Shown here piece by piece: positions 35,943 to 54,287 of a DNA stretch of 64,000 nt; positions within the stretch are counted from its first letter, which is position 1; each line of letters begins with the position of its first letter. This DNA comes from Tomocerus qinae (Eukaryota > Arthropoda > Collembola > Entomobryomorpha > Tomoceridae), in assembly GCA_020055645.1 (NCBI GenBank), contig CM034547.1, forward strand, positions 39,969,909 to 40,033,908, in the 5' to 3' direction. Under the pieces are notes generated by a model, which was not told the origin of the DNA, did no database searches, and saw nothing but the letters and a program-made list of their open reading frames with translations. Made by a program: the position numbers and the translations under genes.

Positions 35943-37524
35943 GTCCAAACCGTCTCGCTGTTAACTGTTTTCATCAACGGACTCGAAAAACCACATAGAA
36001 AATAATACAAATTTTGGTACCTCTACGTTTTCTTGACTGTTGACGCTTATGGGCAAAAATAATTAGAATTACATAAATGCTTTCGACATTTGGCTGGGGA
36101 CTATCAGTCTGGCGACTCTAGATACAAATTATTCACAAAATGATAATGTGAGAATTCAGAATTGTGAAATTATTTCAAAATAATTTGTCATTCGTAAATA
36201 TCTTATATCATATCACTTCATAATACACACATATCAAAATTAATGACAAAGTAAAGAAACTGCACTACAGTAAAATTACAGTTCACAAATATAACACACC
36301 AACAATAGCAGAACTAAAACTGTAAAAACAAAAAACCATGAAAATGAAACATTGAATTGAACTATTGAACACTTGACTTGACTTTGACTTACAAATATAA
36401 ACAAACTCTTACTCTACCGTTGAGTTGCTATTTTGTACTGTTTATGTTTTCATGAACATAAGTATGAATCTGAATGAAAATCATAAATCACGCTCAACGT
36501 TCGGAAAGCACAAAAAGTGCAGTCTAATAATTAGAGTACTGCCAAAAATAATTATTTTTAAACATTGTCGAATATTAGAATGAATTACCTTTTCTAGTTT
36601 CAGAGGAAATGAATGAACGGAAAATGTCGATAAGAGATTTTGAAGGCGGGATCAAGCAGTTAATTGTCTCTCCCCTCAACCATTCCTATAGTTTTGATTC
36701 GCCCGTTAAAGGAATTTCCGCTGTCAAGAAAATTCTTCTTATAAGAAAACTGATCCAAAGCGCTTCTAAAATTCCTCCCCCAATTGATTTCTTCACAATA
36801 AGCGGACAATTTAAATTGTGGTTTTGGCGCTTTAGTTCAACCAGATTTCAGCATGCTCTATGGCTCCACTCTATGACTCCTTTTCAGCACAGTATTCTCT
36901 ATGGTTTATCTGAAAATTCTGAAAATCGTAAAGCTTAAACGGCTATTTAAACCTTTCATTTTCCTCATATCCATATTTATTATAAGCGCAACAGGCTATG
37001 TTACCTCGATTTACAACATTTTCTATTTTATAGTTCATAAAATTATTTATGACTATTACTATTCAAAAAATACTTGGTGCCAATTTTGGCATTTGGATAA
37101 TTTCATGATACCCCATAGAAAATAGTACGGGGCATCGTAGGAATCATAGAAGTGCATTTACTCAATGGCTTTCTTTTCATATCACGCACTCTCATTTTCT
37201 TCTTTCTTGCTATTTCACGCTTTTCACCCTGCCCTTCCCTGTCACCTGTGTATGCCCGTTTTTCCTTCCCGAGTGTGTGCGTCACTGCGTCACTGTCTGC
37301 CACTCACTGGCCATGTTCACTTTGTCCACTCAGTCGTCCTGTGGTGCGTGCCGCTGCAGTGTGATTTTAAAGACTCAAGTTATTTCCATTGTTTTTGTTT
37401 TTATCATAATTTTTTGACATTGCTGATTGATTATGTGACTTATGATATTATGGCGTTAACTTATGATATTATGGCGTTACTTCGATTCTATGATACCCTG
37501 CTCTGTGTTATACCTGCTGAATAT
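35943..37524. other. PIAS upstream region
   Basis: Presumed promoter side of PIAS. No gene recognised. The longest open frame (36609-36938, 109 codons) has no similarity I can name and no supporting context. A 21-bp direct duplication (CTTATGATATTATGGCGTTA) lies at about 37439-37479. Confidence 0.45.
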
Positions 37525-38081
37525 TTGTCTAGAATCTATTCTATACCCTATATCTTAATTGTTGCATCATTATGTTTCATTAGTAGAATTACAATTTAGT
37601 CTTGTAATTTGTAAACGTATTGTGATTGTGATTTAGGGAAAATATAAAATAATCTAGCTAGATGTATCTAACTGTATTATGGTTTCACGCAAAGATTGAT
37701 CGTATCTAATAGCACATAGCAGCAAAAATTTGAAGGAGGTATAACAGCAAAAATTGCCATTTTTCGTCGTTTAACATGTGAAGGTTCTGTCCGCCCGAAC
37801 TGGCTCGTGTAAAAGGGATTTGGATATCATCACTACGAGCCAGTTCGGGCGGACAGAACCTTCACATGTTAAACGACGAAAAATGGCAATTACCATAGAA
37901 ATGTATTGGTTACAGATACCTCCTGTGCAAATTTTTTGCTGTATCCTTTCTATGCTATGTGTCTTTTAGATGGGGATCACCTTTAGATAAAAGGACAATA
38001 TAAAACTATAACTAGATAATATTATTATTATGCTTGATTTTACTCTTGATTTGCTGGCAATTGGGTATAGATTCTAGACAA
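37525..38081. mobile_element. 557-bp Mutator-like element
   Basis: Starts TTGTCTAGAATCTATTC, ends GGGTATAGATTCTAGACAA, and is flanked by a perfect 9-bp duplication GCTGAATAT (37516-37524 and 38082-38090). No transposase. The interior contains a segment shared with a PIAS intron and a perfect 57-bp-arm hairpin. Confidence 0.9.
37752..37891. repeat. perfect 57-bp-arm inverted repeat
   Basis: 37752-37808 and 37835-37891 are exactly complementary with a 26-base loop. Weaker pairing continues outward (GCACATAGCAGCAAAAATTT against its inverse near 37925-37965), so this is a foldback MITE nested in the Mutator-like element. Confidence 0.93.
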
Positions 38082-38109
38082 GCTGAATATGACTGCAATA
38101 CAATAACTG

Positions 38110-39843
38110 TTGTCTAGAACCTATACCTATTTGCTGGCAAATGGGTCTAGAGAGGTTCCCTCAAAAAAAGTGCATCAGATTTGTAATGATATTCATTACA
38201 AATTGTTGATGGCCGATGCGGAAATGAGGGGAGACGGCCAAAATATCCATGGTTATTATAATAAATAATAAATCTGAACACAGTATTTTCATTTCAAAAT
38301 TTTATATGATTTTCATAAACATTCTCAGGGGGAATATTTATTGCAACATTTGACTTCTGCATTACAGTAGATTGATATCAGTATAATGACGGCTTGAGCC
38401 GAAGAACGATGTATGTTAGAATAATATCCAATATTCATTTTACAATAGTAACTGTAAACAAACTAAATATCCGATAGTAACTTCACAACGCACCCGACAA
38501 CTGAATAATAATGTTAGTAATTGAATGGGATAGTGCAAAAAGTGCAAAAACAATCAAAATTTTATTTGGAAATCTATAAAACGGTTGAAATATTTTCAAA
38601 GTAAGTCTCCGACAGTCGACTGGCTAACAAAGAATTTAAACCGTTTTTAAATGCCTTGAAAGCCATTTTAGCCGACCAGCCGGCTGGTCACCGACTGAAC
38701 ATTATTCCCAAGTCAAGGTAGGGTCCAAAGTGGCTGAATTTAGTCAGCGGGATATATTGTTTCGCCCGTTTTCTTCTACCCCGTTTCCTCCAAGATGCCA
38801 CATAACCTATTATCCTAATATGCCTCCCGTAACTATTTTAGCCTCTTTTCTAACGTAATAAAAAATAAACATAGCTAACAAATAACATTATTTTTTATTA
38901 CATCAGTTTCAAAAGGAGGTAAAAATAGTGACGGGAGGCAATGTATACTATTTATTTATTGCAACATTTGACTTCTCCATTACAGTAGTTTGATATTAGA
39001 ATATATTACATACCTTTCAGCATATCATATTATTACCACCCTTCTAAGCTACACTTATCTTATCATATGACACTGCTCCACTCTATGAATAGTACAAGTT
39101 ATAATTGAGTTTGAGAGTTCTAAAAGTACACTTTTCAGTAACAATCTCTGTCTCTAATGGAGACAACAAAGTGTCACTATTGTCACCCAAGAGCAATACC
39201 CGACAGTCTTTAAATAATCAAACACATTTAGCCGCTGTCCAAGTTACTAGCCGATTTTAGTCGCTGTCCAATTTACTAGCCAATTTTAGTTGCTGTACAA
39301 TTTATTAGGCAATTTAATTGGACAACTGGTAAAAATGGTTTTGGTCGGATAAAATTGAACGCCAAATGTGGCTTTAATGTCCCCTGTTAACTATAGCTAA
39401 GCAAATAGGGTGGCACTGGCGCTGTAAATCACTTTAAAAAGAATAAAACTCGCTGAAAAAAGGAGTAATATTGCAGTGACTTGCAATATTGATGATGTAT
39501 AACCGAAAAATCTACCCTAACTAAGTCCTTTAGTATGCCTCATGATATGCTAAGATATGCAATATAATATACTGATATCAAACTACGGTAATGCAGAAGT
39601 CAAATGTTGCAATAAATATTCCCCCTGAGAATGTTTATGAAAATCATATAAAATTTTGAAATGAAAATACTGTGTTCAGATTTATTATTTATTATAATAA
39701 CCATGGATATTTTGGCCGTCTCCCCTCATTTCCGCATCGGCCATCAACAATTTGTAATGAATATCATTACAAACCTGATGCACTTTTTTAGAGGGAACCT
39801 CTCTAGACCCATTTGCCAGCAAATGGGTATAGATTCTAGACAA
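38110..39843. mobile_element. 1.73-kb Mutator-like element with ~280-bp inverted ends
   Basis: TTGTCTAGAACCTATACC at 38110 and its inverse ending at 39843 are flanked by a perfect 9-bp duplication CAATAACTG (38101-38109, 39844-39852). The inverted termini stay recognisable for about 280 bases (to ~38390 and ~39570). The middle is non-coding, with a nested MITE (38818-38941) and a third, direct copy of part of the terminus at about 38948-39005. Nine-base duplications plus very long TIRs are the Mutator superfamily hallmark; no transposase is present. Confidence 0.92.
38818..38941. mobile_element. 124-bp foldback MITE nested in the Mutator-like element
   Basis: TGCCTCCCGTAACTATTTT on the left is mirrored by AAAATAGTGACGGGAGGCA on the right, with AATAAAAAATAA against TTATTTTTTATT in the middle. 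Confidence 0.85.
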
Positions 39844-40168
39844 CAATAACTGTGCTCTGTGTGTGTTGACGACGGTTCGACCACAGAAAATCTGATTTTC
39901 AAATCGGGCCGGTCGGTACCACCTTTTTTCGTCTAACGACCACTATCGCTATTATTATTGTACCATTCTTGAACTCGGTTTGGAGAAGGGCTTACACGTC
40001 ATACAGGCAGATGACAAAAGGCTGTTTTTTGTTTTTGTCACAGCACAAAGGTTTTTGGAATTTTGAGTAAAAATCCTTATTCATGATTCCCATTCAGTCA
40101 AGGATTTTGACCAAGAGGAATACAATAAAATTCCTAAAAACATCGATAGCTCAATCTATCAGTGTTGC

Positions 40169-40838
40169 CTAGGCTGACCATCCGTCCCGTTTTTGGTGAC
40201 CTGTCCCGGCGTTCCGAAAGTGTCCCGTTTTCAGAAACGCGTCCCGTTTTTTAGAAAAAATTGAGTAGTACCTAATTTAATGACTACGAACAAAAAAGGA
40301 AAATTTTGACTAAAAATAAAATTTTAATTAATGGCGCGATTAATGGTAAAACTTGAGCAATCTACTGTACATATTGACTTTTCACAGCAAAAGACCTGAC
40401 ATTTTCATCACAATTGTTTGGAAACTTTAAGCCGTTTTAGGGAAAAATACCTGAAAATAAACGCTCATCGTACGATTAAAAGGAAATTGGAAATTGTAGA
40501 CCATTTTTGGCAAGCAAAACTTTAAAATTAACCAGCTTCGCGCGATAATAAGATTTTTTGTATATTTTCAGCAAAAAGGCGTTAAAACTAACGCGCTTCG
40601 CGCGATTATAATTGTCTTATAAGGTTGTTTTCGGCAATAATAGCTTAAAATTATCGTGCTTCGCGCGATTATATGTAATTTTTTAAAATGTTGGGCAAAA
40701 GTATCTTAAAATTAAAGCGCTTCAGGATGATATTCTTAATATACATATGGTTTAATGGCATTACCCCCTTCGAAATCGACTTCTAAATACAATACTGTAT
40801 AGGGTCCCGTTTTCCCTTCGTCAAATTATGGTCAGCCT
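40169..40838. mobile_element. TIR element with internal GC-rich subrepeats
   Basis: Left terminus TAGGCTGACCATCCGTCCCG, right terminus GGTCCCGT ... ATGGTCAGCCT, flanked on both sides by AGTGTTGC(C), an 8-9-bp duplication. The interior holds four copies, spaced about 62 bases, of a GCTTCGCGCGATTAT-type motif (near 40534, 40594, 40658, 40717). No coding frame. Confidence 0.8.
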
Positions 40839-40975
40839 AGTGTTGCCCCGATGCATCGGCCTGCCGATGAGGCCATTTATTACCAATTACCAATGCATCG
40901 GTATTGGCCATTTTCAAATTCCAGAATCGTCCTCTAGGCCGATTCTTTAGCCGATGCGACCCAGATCTAAAACCT
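40839..40975. mobile_element. truncated hAT MITE end
   Basis: AGTGTTGCCCCGATGCATCGG is the terminal sequence of the intact hAT MITE at 41521, but no matching right end follows; the segment gives way to the AGCTCGCCTGA-type unit near 40975. Confidence 0.6.
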
Positions 40976-40993
40976 ACAACAAGCCGTAACAGA

Positions 40994-42391
40994 AGCTCGC
41001 CTGAATAAAGGGGATCGTGTACACATTTTTGGTAGAATAATAGTAGAAAAAATATATTTTGATTATTAAAGTTAACAGTTAAAGTATTGACTGTAAAATC
41101 AAAATAAATTCAAAAATAGTTTATATTTGACTATCATAATGAACAGAAATGAAATGCAGATTAATAGATTAAAATTTAACACCTCATGTACAATAATAAA
41201 TTAATATTGTATACAAAATGAAATCTTCATACTTTGTTTTGTTAAACAAAAGCACATTCAAATATTCAATATTCCATTTAATCTTTAGTACCCTCGTTTT
41301 TCGGCAACTGGAAGCAGTTTTATAAATAAAAATCGTATTATTGCCCTTACTATTGAAAAGTGGCTGTTTTAGAAAACTCTCAAATGTTATTAGTATTGTG
41401 GAAAGGTTTATTACGACTATAAAATTACCTATTAAAAGCAAGCAGAATAAAATGGACAATTTGTGGTAGAATATTTTTACCAATAATTTGGCAATTAATA
41501 CTCTAATGCATGTTATTTAATAGTGTTGCCCCGATGCGGAGATTTTGCCGCATCGGCGTTCCCGATGCATCGGCCATTTTCATTTGGCCGATACCGATGC
41601 AAGGCCGATGCATCAGCTGATGTGGCGAAACTTGATACGCAGAAAAATTAAATTTTAATTTAATATACAGACAGTGGGCATCGATCGCTTTGAGTAGCTA
41701 ACACTTGACTAAAAATTTAAAAGCCGCAAATAAGTCAAGCAAACTTCAAAATTTATCTTTTGTACGAAAAGCAGCGAAGTAAAGTTGTTTTGCTTCAGTG
41801 GGCTATAGAGATAATTATTTGAAACAACATGGCATCTCCAGATAGGGGTAGAAGTTTAAAGTTTTAAATATAGTAATGCGGAGTTTATCATGTTTTATGC
41901 GCGTTTTGCAATTTTATTTACTTTGTCTATGCAAAGTCAACTACTTATGCTAAAATATAAAATCTTCATTGTAACATTGATAACGATGAATCGGTAATAG
42001 ACGGAAATGGCCGCATCGGCAACACTATTATTTAAGAGCAGAGATTCATGTTTGGGAAGCTAAGCAGTTTATTTTGGTCTGCGTTTTGAAACCATTTCTA
42101 CTATTTCAACACATTTTCAATAAAAGCGACATTATTCCAATTAATAGTAACACTATAGTAAAGATTAAATAACGTATTTTTTGAGCTGTTATTTTCGAAC
42201 CGTTGGAGATATTTCGTCAACAATCAATAGGGATCGTCACAAACCCATAGACGAGGTTTTTTGCTAAGTTTTGTCAAATTCCTTCAATTCTTTGGGAAGT
42301 TATCGTGGGGAGGAACTTAGGGTAGTGTCATCGCGCGGATGGGCAGACTGTGCGATTCTATTCTATACTTATACAGCTCGTCAGGCGAGCT
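40994..42391 (-). repeat. AGCTCGCCTGA-family unit, inverted copy
   Basis: Bounded by AGCTCGCCTGA (40994) and TCAGGCGAGCT (42381). The right part (42185-42391) is the inverse of the conserved CACGATAACTTTCGAAAG block of the units in ACAT1 intron 1. It is interrupted by the hAT MITE at 41521-42027. No protein-coding capacity seen. Confidence 0.75.
41521..42027. mobile_element. 507-bp hAT MITE with 8-bp target duplication
   Basis: TAGTGTTGCCCCGATGCGG and CCGCATCGGCAACACTA are inverted ends. TTATTTAA flanks the element exactly on both sides (41513-41520, 42028-42035), the 8-bp duplication diagnostic of hAT. Non-coding; several CGATGCATCGG palindromes lie near the left end. Confidence 0.92.
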
Positions 42392-42609
42392 AAAATTATT
42401 GTTCCTTGCGAAATGCGGGAATAATCCTTGACTTAGGGAATTATGAAAATCAACTCCTGTAGCTCTAGACGAAGGATGAATCTTCAGATGTTTGAGGATA
42501 GGATGAAAAGTAGTCTAAACAGTTATCTTTGCTAAGCCCAGCTGTGACAATTTGTTAGGTCGTATTTTTGGAGGTTTTCGTCCCTCATTTGTAACAGAAG
42601 GAATATATC

Positions 42610-49404
<6,795 letters not shown>

Positions 49405-49744
49405 ACTCCCTGATGGGGGAGATTGATAAAGCGAGTATTATATATCTACTATACTTTTACTGATGCAATAATGTACATTCTTGTGGTACAAATCACAGAC
49501 GTTATATTAACATAGATTTTATGGACTGCGGGTTTGAGCGCAGTGAAAGAGATACTAATTGACAAAGTTGTAACCTCTCTACTAGATTTATAAAAATGCG
49601 AGTTACAAATGGTAATATAAAAAAGATGTGAATTTGCCCCGCATTTACTGGGTTTTTTTCTTTTAAAGAACTATTTTACTGGAATTTATTTTAACTTTGG
49701 AATGTAACGACTTAGGTGCCAAATGCCAATTTACATTACATCAG

Positions 49745-49750
49745 AATAAA
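49745..49750 (+). terminator. candidate poly(A) signal of ACAT1
   Basis: AATAAA 340 bases past the stop; another lies at 49819-49824. Which one is used cannot be read from sequence. Confidence 0.4.
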
Positions 49751-51509
49751 CATATCTGTAATCTGAGTTAATAACCCTAATCCAAGCTTATGTATTGTAA
49801 ATTGTAAGGATAAGGTCAATAAATAAATGAAAAAATTAAAATGCTAACAACTGATAAGCAACATACAAATGCCAAAACATGTTGGTTAGGTTGGTGTACG
49901 CATTGGCATTATATTTTGTGGTAATTGGAATCATTATCAAATCATACGACTAATAGATGTGGAAGAAATTAAGGATATAGGGATTGCTTTGCAGATCCAT
50001 GTTGTGGTCTGTATAAGTTTATATATTTTAATATACTTCTATTATCCTTGCATTCTAATAGTATAATCTATTGTCAGTTGAATATACATAATATATCATA
50101 AATGACAAGTTATATAACATTTCTGGTCACATCAGGGACCTAGATATGTTATAGTTATATTTTAATTGTATGTCCATCTATTTACGTTACGTATTTTACG
50201 AATATAATATAGTTATCAAACTACCTACTCATAAGCACTTACAAAATAGATGTACTTCTTGTAAGCATGTGAAGCATTACTTATTTCAATACACTTTTAT
50301 CTAAGGCGAATGACTCTTGATTCCGATTACTCTACCCTATCCTAATTCATAATCCTCCTATCTGTAGCACAATAATGAGTCACAGTCATACACATACACG
50401 CAAACGCCAATAAATGTTCAGTTAATATCTGAACTTTGGACAGTTTGATTGAACACACAATGCAGAGTATTGTACTTCATTTATAAAGTGTCGAAGGAGT
50501 ACGTAGTATTTTGTAAGCTGATGTTCCTTCCGATTTGTTGAGTGCCAACTAATTTATTTATTAGTAAACTGGATGGAAAGGCTGGCTGGAGTATCGGAAT
50601 ACCCTATTAGATTAATATTATAGTCATGGCATTGTCATTCCCACAGAAAAATGACTCGCTGGCAAATTAAGGCTCACGTCTCCAACGTCACGGGACATGA
50701 CCTCGACTATCAAATTAGCCTTTAACTTTTTTTCGGAAACCGGATATAACTCCGAGAATACTGGTCGTAGAAAGACAAGGTTTGTCTCTAAAATCGTAGA
50801 AAATCCTGGCCTAGGGCTGCTACTCGGCATTTCTTGATATTCATCTCCGATTTCGAGATATTAACGTTTTAACTCGTTCTACTTCTCTAAGCAAAAACCG
50901 GGAAAAATGGGACATTGATCCCAATTCTCCCCAAAAGCAGTGGAATTCAATCGATTTCAATCGAAATCACATTATTGGACCGAATTTCTAACCCACAATT
51001 CACGTGCTATTTTGCGGTTGATGAGGAATTGGCAGATTTTACATGCATTGAAAGTATTAGCGAATTCTTAACCCTAGAATACAATAAACATTGGCAACCA
51101 ACATTATTAAATTATGACACATACGTACTAGTCCCACTAGGGCCAATATTTCATTAGCCTGCTAACAGAGAGGTTGTGGTACCCGTGATTTACACTGTCC
51201 TAGCTGTAATTAGGTCTCATTTTCATTCGTATTTTCCTAGCTTTAATAGGTTCATAAAATTCATAATTAACTACAATTTGAAATAACCTAAGAATGCATT
51301 TGTGACAAAAATATAATTCAAAAAAATATGAGAAAGCAAAGTCAGAAGATCCCAGCTGGGGGTAGGGCTATCTTATGCATTATAGGGTTAAGTAAGTACC
51401 TATTGTAGATAGCTCTGCTGGCAAGAAAAAGGTATACTTCACAACCGTTCACGGCTATTGGAAATGAGAATCGTTCTGAAAATGTCAAAAAATTTCGCGC
51501 GGATGTATA
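49751..51509. other. ACAT1 downstream intergenic stretch
   Basis: AT-rich, without a supportable gene. Open frames of 68 and 80 codons near 50624-50830 (-) and 50915-51157 (+) have no recognisable family or splice context. Confidence 0.45.
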
Positions 51510-52468
51510 CCGGGTGGCGCAGAATGATGTATACATGAACTTTGACCTTTAATAACTGACGATGGGTTTGGTGTATTTCAATGCTATGCAGACCATGTGA
51601 AAGAGCATGCGTTTTTTAGTGAGATTCTGAATTTGAAGACCCTCCATCACCAGACACCGACGTAATCGCTCCAACACTGACCGACCTGAATTTTTGTAAT
51701 ATTCCTGATTTATTTCCCATTTCCGTAACGATGCATGCGCTTAGTTGCATCAATGTTGTTGACTTTTCGGCATGGGCATTATCCTCAACGATTCCCTAAA
51801 GACTGAAATCACATGGTGTTAAGTCCGGTGATCTTGGTGGCCATGAAACCTATCCTCCCCTACTGATGCATCTGTCATGCAGGGAAGTGGGTATCAAACA
51901 ATTCCCTAATCCTAACATCAAGCCTGAAATGCGCCGGTGCCCAATCTGCCCCATCATCATTCACCCATTAAGTCTTTTTTCTGTCCAATGACTTAATTGG
52001 CCAGCTATTCAAGTAATTCCAAATCACAGTCGTTTAAAATCGTTTAGCAATTAAGCAATTTAGGCTTGATGTTAGGAAATGGTTTGATGCCCACTTCCCT
52101 GAAAGATGGGTCGGTTGGAGAGAATCGGTTTCATGGCCACCGAGATCACCGGACTTAACACCATGTGATTTCAGTCTTTGGGGAATCGTCGAGGATAATG
52201 TCCATGCTGAAAAGTTAACAACATTGATGCAACTACGCGCATGCATCGTTACGGAAATGGGAAATAAATCAGGAATATTACAAAAATTCAGGTCGGTCAG
52301 TGCTGAAGCGATTACGCCGGTGTCTGGTGATGGAGGGTTTTCAAATTCAGAAATCTCACTAAAAAACGCATGCTCTTTCACATGGTGTGCATAACATTGA
52401 AATACATCAAACCGATCGTCAGTTATTAAAGGTCAAAGTTCATGTATACATCATTCTGCGCCACCCTG
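51510..52468. mobile_element. mariner-derived foldback element
   Basis: Terminal CCGGGTGGCGCAGAATGATG and its inverse, flanked by TA on both sides (51508-51509, 52469-52470). The arms (about 51510-51930 and 52062-52468) are inverted copies of the same transposase 3' half. On the plus strand the right arm reads SWPPRSPDLTPCDFSLWG, the last catalytic-Asp region of the Tc1/mariner DDE transposases; the left arm is the same sequence inverted with more damage. The loop is ~130 bases. No catalytic core remains, so it is non-autonomous. Confidence 0.88.
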
Positions 52469-52794
52469 TATATTTACACTTTTTCTATGATTTCTTAAGT
52501 TAATTTCGATAAAAAGGAGACACATAGTTGCTAGTTGGCTAAGTGCCATCGCTCCGGAATTGTTTGTGATGTTGTACAGGGCCTCGCGGGTCCCTAGGCC
52601 GCCTCTGTCCAAATCTTATAGGGCTTTCAGAATATTATGCTCACACCACAGCTCACCATTGCTGTGAGTCATACCTGACGTTATAGATCATTTTAGATTT
52701 TTAATGGGTCCATCGTCCATGTCCTACTCATGTCCTACAAGGTGTCATCGTGGATTAATATCTCTATATATAATCGCAGACTTGAAAAATTTAC

Positions 52795-52835
52795 CTGTCT
52801 ATATATATTTATATATATATATATATGTATGTACG
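52795..52835. repeat. TA microsatellite
   Basis: A run of mostly TA dinucleotides ending in TATGTATGTACG, directly left of the dispersed repeat. Confidence 0.8.
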
Positions 52836-53665
52836 TGTGGTAGGGAGAACCTAGGGAACCTGCATATATTACGTAAAGCAAAACCCCCTCCCACATGTGT
52901 AACGCAAGTGCTGACTGCAACACTTTTGGGTATCCCCTCCTCCCATCAACTGCACACGGAATATATGCAGGCTCCTTATAAGCAAAAAAAGTAAAATGCG
53001 CAAGCCCAATTCCTCTAAACCAACGAAATGAGTCGTTTCATAGTATTGTTATAACATCTAAATGATAATAGTTTACACAAGAAGGTTGAATGGTGACTGG
53101 GGATCGAATGGAAATGATTAGCGAAAGGGAACATTTCGTAATGATCGTAATGTTGAATGTGCGTATTAAATAGCATTTCAAAACTTCTAACCCAAATTGG
53201 TTCTGCTATAATATCGAAAAACTTATTCAACATTTTTTAATAGAGCTAGGTTTACTTTTTACTACCTTCTTAATTCCTTTGTGCCAGTTGGGATATCTTT
53301 TTGTAGAATTAAATAACAGCACTGGGTAATTAACTATTCTTTAAAAATATTTATTCGTAAGTTGTACTCATGGGATTTGAACGTTTTTCCAAAATCCTAG
53401 AGGGAATCTTATTTTTTCGATTTTAAAAGTTTTGGTAACTTTGTGGGAGTTTTTTCGGAAATAGTCTTTCATTGTTCCCTATATTTGATGCTACTATCTA
53501 CAGTTATTATTTTGGTGTAGGAAATTCCTTTTTATCAGGAAGTTGGGGCTGCAGCTAATTTTTCCAACCACTGTAGAAAATAAAGGTGTATTAATTTAAA
53601 TGTACCCTGCTGAATTTCTCTTGAGTGCTAGATTTGCCCCCTTAGCTGGGTTCACTAGTAATATT
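52836..53665. repeat. dispersed repeat, short copy
   Basis: Same orientation as 13477-14722 and similar throughout except for two blocks missing here. The closing segment (GAATTTCTCTTGAGTGCTAG and onward) is nearly identical. Shares no protein-coding frame. Confidence 0.85.
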
Positions 53666-54287
53666 ATATGGGCTTTCAACTCGTTTTTTTTTGTTTTCCC
53701 ACAATTTTCTTTCACATCTGAAAACTATGAAACCTGGATTATGATGAACACCTCTTTATATATTCTTCATCAAACCAATCAAGCGTAATAAAACCGAGTT
53801 TGACCGAAGAGAATGACAACTTTCCATTTGCTTAAAGATAAAGATGTTGTTCGGCTTTATCACTTTTGTAAGTTCAATGATATGGAGTTAGGACACACTG
53901 CATCAAATACATATCGTATCTAAACATAGTAAATAGATAACTATATGTGCATGCACTGTAAAAGTGTAAAATACTAATGCACTAGTACCTATATATTACA
54001 ATATATACCATATAAGTTGTATAATGTCTAAATCAACATAACATTATAGTAAAATAATAACTTCTCAATTTTCTTAAAATCTGGAGTAGACATATAAATA
54101 CTCAACCCATTAAATGAAAAAAATGATGAATATACCAACATTGCATTTCATTTACTGCTACACTGTCAGACTACGCACACGAACGAAACAAACGCCAGGA
54201 CAAATGCACATTTCTTTCACCGACCTTTGACACAGATAATCACTACAACAAATAGTTGAGAAAAGTTAAACTATACATAGTGACGAA
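53666..54287. promoter_or_regulatory. region upstream of the P5C reductase gene
   Basis: Presumed promoter side. No canonical TATA box can be tied to the start codon at 54288, and no other gene is visible. Confidence 0.35.

Noticed and set aside
36609-36938. 109-codon open frame upstream of PIAS
   Set aside because: I could not match it to any family and saw no supporting signals; a chance frame is as likely, so it is mentioned only under the upstream region.
50915-51157. 80-codon open frame in the ACAT1-mariner interval
   Set aside because: No recognisable domain, homologue signature or splice sites.
52034-52381. 115-codon minus-strand open frame
   Set aside because: It is antisense to the transposase-derived right arm of the mariner foldback; the plus-strand reading holds the real family motif.
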